From NCBI GenBank assembly GCA_017421685.1, contig JAFOHW010000064.1:1-6413 (forward strand): DNA of 6,413 nucleotides, in the 5' to 3' direction. Source of the stretch: Candidatus Saccharimonadota bacterium. Its GTDB lineage: Bacteria > Patescibacteriota > Saccharimonadia > Saccharimonadales > Saccharimonadaceae. The notes beneath the pieces were generated by a model. That model had not been told where the DNA came from and did no database searches. It worked only from the letters and a program-made list of their open reading frames with translations. The translations under genes were made by a program, and so were the position numbers. This document shows, piece after piece, positions 5,034 through 6,413 of this stretch (within the stretch, counting starts at the first letter, position 1; the number at the start of each line of letters is the position of its first letter).

Positions 5034-5077
5034 AAAAAAGCCTTATGTCAAAAAATAAGCCCCGAAGGACTTCTCGG
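5033..5077 (-). terminator. Terminator region after pnuC
   Basis: On the minus strand there are two overlapping candidates. CCGAG (5077-5073) pairs with TTCGG (5066-5062) and is followed by TTATTTTTT. GCTTAT (5060-5055) then pairs with ATAAG plus a bulged G and C (5046-5040), followed by seven T residues (5039-5033). The second has the better U-run. A longer 10-bp pairing between 5106-5115 and 5035-5044 also exists and uses the final pnuC codons. Confidence 0.6.
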
Positions 5078-5085
5078 CAGTACGG

Positions 5086-5769
5086 CTATGACTTCCTCCT
5101 ATGCGAAGGCTTTTTAACTAATTTCTTCCAATAAATGTACCCATAAATCGCGCTTAACGGGTAAAGTATTCTTAAAACTAACATTACCGGATCGTTAGTA
5201 CTAGCCCACATTATTAACTGGAACGTATCGCCTAGTAACCAAAGTAGCCATTGTTCGCGATACCTTAGTAGTACTAGAATATTAGCCATAAAAGTTATTA
5301 TTACCGTCACGCTATCTAAAATTGTGGATGTACCGCCTACCGCATCTAATACTAATTTTAATGTCACAATCGCCGCTATCATTGCGACTATCAATAATGA
5401 AAATTGTGCCGGCGTTAATTTGCGCGCAATAACCTCACGTTTTTTATTGCTATGTTTCCCCCATAGATAATAGCCAACTAACGCACAGGGAACATAATAA
5501 AACACACTAATCGCCACGTTCCCGTAAAATTGATTATGCCAAGCAATATAGGCGAAAGCAAGGGTGGTAATAATTGAAAAAATAAAATTACTCCGGTAGC
5601 CCTTTATACCAAGCACCATACAAAAAACCGCTGTTATTATCGCAATCACATCTGCGATGACATAAAACAGCGGATGTTCACGGTCTGTAATTAAAACAAT
5701 TATAGCTGTAACTACAGCTATAAGAATAAACAACCAATCGATAATATTAAATTTGCCACCCTTTTTCAT
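5086..5769 (-). CDS. pnuC: PnuC-family nicotinamide riboside (NAD precursor) transporter
   Basis: This 227-residue membrane protein has seven or so hydrophobic segments (first at about 9-27) and a basic C-terminal tail (KKLVKKPSHRRKS). PnuC proteins carry nicotinamide riboside across the cytoplasmic membrane by facilitated diffusion, driven by phosphorylation inside the cell. Family signs are AWHNQFYGN (76-84), FYYVPCALVGYYLWGK (90-105) and REQWLLWLLGD (171-181). In the last stretch the tryptophans and preceding Glu/Gln match the repeated W motif of the family. The usual length is 200-250 residues. The kinase partner NadR is not in the window. The exact vitamin substrate is inferred, because related proteins may carry thiamine or riboflavin. 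The ATG has neither a Shine-Dalgarno sequence nor a clear -10 box. It lies 52 nt after tRNA-Leu on the same strand with no terminator between, so read-through from the tRNA promoter is likely. Confidence 0.85.
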   Translation of the reverse strand: MKKGGKFNIIDWLFILIAVVTAIIVLITDREHPLFYVIADVIAIITAVFCMVLGIKGYRSNFIFSIITTLAFAYIAWHNQFYGNVAISVFYYVPCALVGYYLWGKHSNKKREVIARKLTPAQFSLLIVAMIAAIVTLKLVLDAVGGTSTILDSVTVIITFMANILVLLRYREQWLLWLLGDTFQLIMWASTNDPVMLVLRILYPLSAIYGYIYWKKLVKKPSHRRKS

Positions 5770-5821
5770 CTAATCGTGTACTCGCTTTAATTTCTAACAA
5801 TATTTCGCAATTGTCGTGATT

Positions 5822-5906
5822 TGGTGCCCGAGACTGGACTTGAACCAGCACGCCGTGAGGCATATGCTCCTAAGGCATACGTGTATACCAATTTCACCAC
5901 TCGGGC
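5822..5906 (-). tRNA. tRNA-Leu (anticodon UAG)
   Basis: The gene is 85 nt including an encoded CCA end. The acceptor stem GCCCGAG (5906-5900) pairs with CTCGGGC (5832-5826), followed by A and CCA. The anticodon stem TATGC/GCATA encloses CTTAGGA, giving anticodon TAG, which reads CUN codons. The long variable arm (about TGCCTCACGGCG) is typical of class II tRNAs, and the T-arm reads GCTGG-TTCAAGT-CCAGT. The D-arm carries the usual GTGGTGAAATTGG. An extended -10 box lies just upstream. Confidence 0.96.
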
Positions 5907-5918
5907 AACCCTAAATCT

Positions 5919-5927
5919 ATTATATCA
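5919..5927 (-). promoter_or_regulatory. Extended -10 promoter of tRNA-Leu (and possibly pnuC)
   Basis: The minus strand reads TGATATAAT at 5927-5919, predicting transcription from about 5912. That is some 6 nt before the mature tRNA 5' end. No -35 box is evident. It follows directly after the terminator of the upstream gene. Confidence 0.68.
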
Positions 5928-5934
5928 TAAACTA

Positions 5935-5970
5935 ATAAAAAAGCGAGACTTGAACTAACAAATCTCGCTT
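5935..5970 (-). terminator. Intrinsic terminator of the serine-rich surface protein gene
   Basis: On the minus strand AAGCGAGA (5970-5963) pairs perfectly with TCTCGCTT (5948-5941) around a 14-nt loop that can itself form a 3-bp TTG/CAA stem. It is followed by a T-run (5942-5937) ending in TTATT. It starts 16 nt after the stop codon of the upstream gene and separates it from tRNA-Leu. Confidence 0.82.
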
Positions 5971-5986
5971 AATTTTAGATAGACTC

Positions 5987-6413
5987 TTACGCTTCTCGCT
6001 TCGCTAAAACGCTCGAAGAAACATAGGTCGTTAAGACGCCGAGCATTAACGCGACTGGTAACATCTCTTCCGGACCAGTAGACGGCATCGAGCTAGAGTC
6101 AGAAGACTCACGGCCAGCTTCAGTACTAGAAGTACTGCTACTCGCCGAAGCGCTACTGCTCGAGCTACTCGATTTTTCGTCGCTCTTATCATTAGATAGA
6201 GTTCCGACGTTCGAGCTACTGCTCTTATTTGATTCTTCGGAATTGGAGCCATTGTCTTTATTTGATTCCTCCGACGAAGAAGTCTTGTTCTTTGATTCTT
6301 CATTCGAAGCTACATATGAAGTATTCTCCGTTGAAGAAAGGTTAGCTCGTGACGACTTCTTAGTCGCAACGACTATGATAGCGACAACTAAAATTAAGAT
6401 CAAAATGACCGCG
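5987..6413 (-). CDS. Serine-rich surface protein with an MPSTG sortase signal (5' truncated by window edge)
   Basis: The frame is open to the right edge, so the N-terminus is missing and 141 residues are visible. The visible part begins with a membrane segment (about 1-17, AVILILILVVAIIVVAT) followed by KKSSR. A low-complexity linker of about 90 residues rich in Ser, Glu, Asn, Lys and Asp comes next, with EESNK-like repeats and a pure serine run. The end is a cell-wall sorting signal: MPSTGPEE (109-116), a hydrophobic helix (about 118-136) and the tail AKREA. Sortase would cut between Thr and Gly of MPSTG and attach the protein to the envelope. The proline after the motif is often seen in LPxTGP signals. 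The N-terminal hydrophobic segment could be a signal-peptide core or a true membrane span. No sortase gene is in the window. A terminator follows the stop. Confidence 0.75.
   Translation of the reverse strand, partial: AVILILILVVAIIVVATKKSSRANLSSTENTSYVASNEESKNKTSSSEESNKDNGSNSEESNKSSSSNVGTLSNDKSDEKSSSSSSSASASSSTSSTEAGRESSDSSSMPSTGPEEMLPVALMLGVLTTYVSSSVLAKREA
6228..6303 (-). repeat. Imperfect short repeats in the serine-rich linker
   Basis: The plus-strand word TTTGATTC starts at 6228, 6261 and 6291, spaced 33 and 30 nt, each inside a related segment encoding EES(N)K. Both spacings are multiples of three, so changes in copy number would keep the reading frame. This fits linker-length variation by slippage. 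Confidence 0.45.

Noticed and set aside
1..6413. CRISPR array, insertion sequence, attachment site or phage module
   Set aside because: No regularly spaced direct repeats with unique spacers, no transposase or integrase, and no terminal inverted repeats with target duplications were seen. The tRNA-Leu 3' end is not repeated in the window.

Overview
The window looks like a piece of a small bacterial chromosome, most likely from the Patescibacteria (CPR), with Candidatus Saccharibacteria my first guess. This is an inference from gene content and style: very short intergenic gaps, start codons placed directly after -10 boxes, an MPSTG-P sortase signal, a nicotinamide-riboside type PnuC importer, and small stand-alone genes. 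A low-GC Firmicute is the main alternative. TGA acts as an ordinary stop (MBL gene), so the UGA=Gly code of Gracilibacteria/SR1 is not needed.

Layout. Left part (1-1330): a possible tail of a plus-strand gene, a small zinc-ribbon protein on the minus strand, then a divergent regulatory region and a LiaF-like membrane protein on the plus strand. Middle left (1414-2760): a minus-strand pair, a UlaG-type metallo-beta-lactamase-fold hydrolase followed by an AlkD-type DNA glycosylase whose start lies 68 nt inside the hydrolase gene. Middle (2734-4015): a single plus-strand unit with its own promoter, a leader hairpin, a long coiled-coil protein with a DUF1771-like segment and a His/Gly/Asp-rich tail, and a strong terminator. 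Right part (3994-6413): a minus-strand series of a serine-rich sortase substrate (truncated by the window edge), tRNA-Leu(UAG), pnuC, a CmpB/type-IV ABC-transporter-like membrane protein, and a small helical protein of unknown function.

Regulation. The most consistent signal is a 9-mer TGnTATAAT (extended -10) without a recognisable -35 box. It occurs seven times, on both strands, always in gaps between annotated genes, and six copies sit directly upstream of a gene or tRNA. At two genes (start codons at 4338 and 5017) the ATG begins 6-7 nt after the -10 box, so their mRNAs should be leaderless. Others have normal Shine-Dalgarno sequences, so the window mixes both modes.

How the genes relate. 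There is no single obvious pathway. The LiaF-like protein, the sortase substrate and the CmpB-like protein point to envelope biology. PnuC points to dependence on external NAD precursors. The AlkD/MBL pair suggests base-damage repair linked to a small hydrolase. The least explained item is the coiled-coil protein (2809-3972), whose codon use is visibly more GC-rich than its neighbours.
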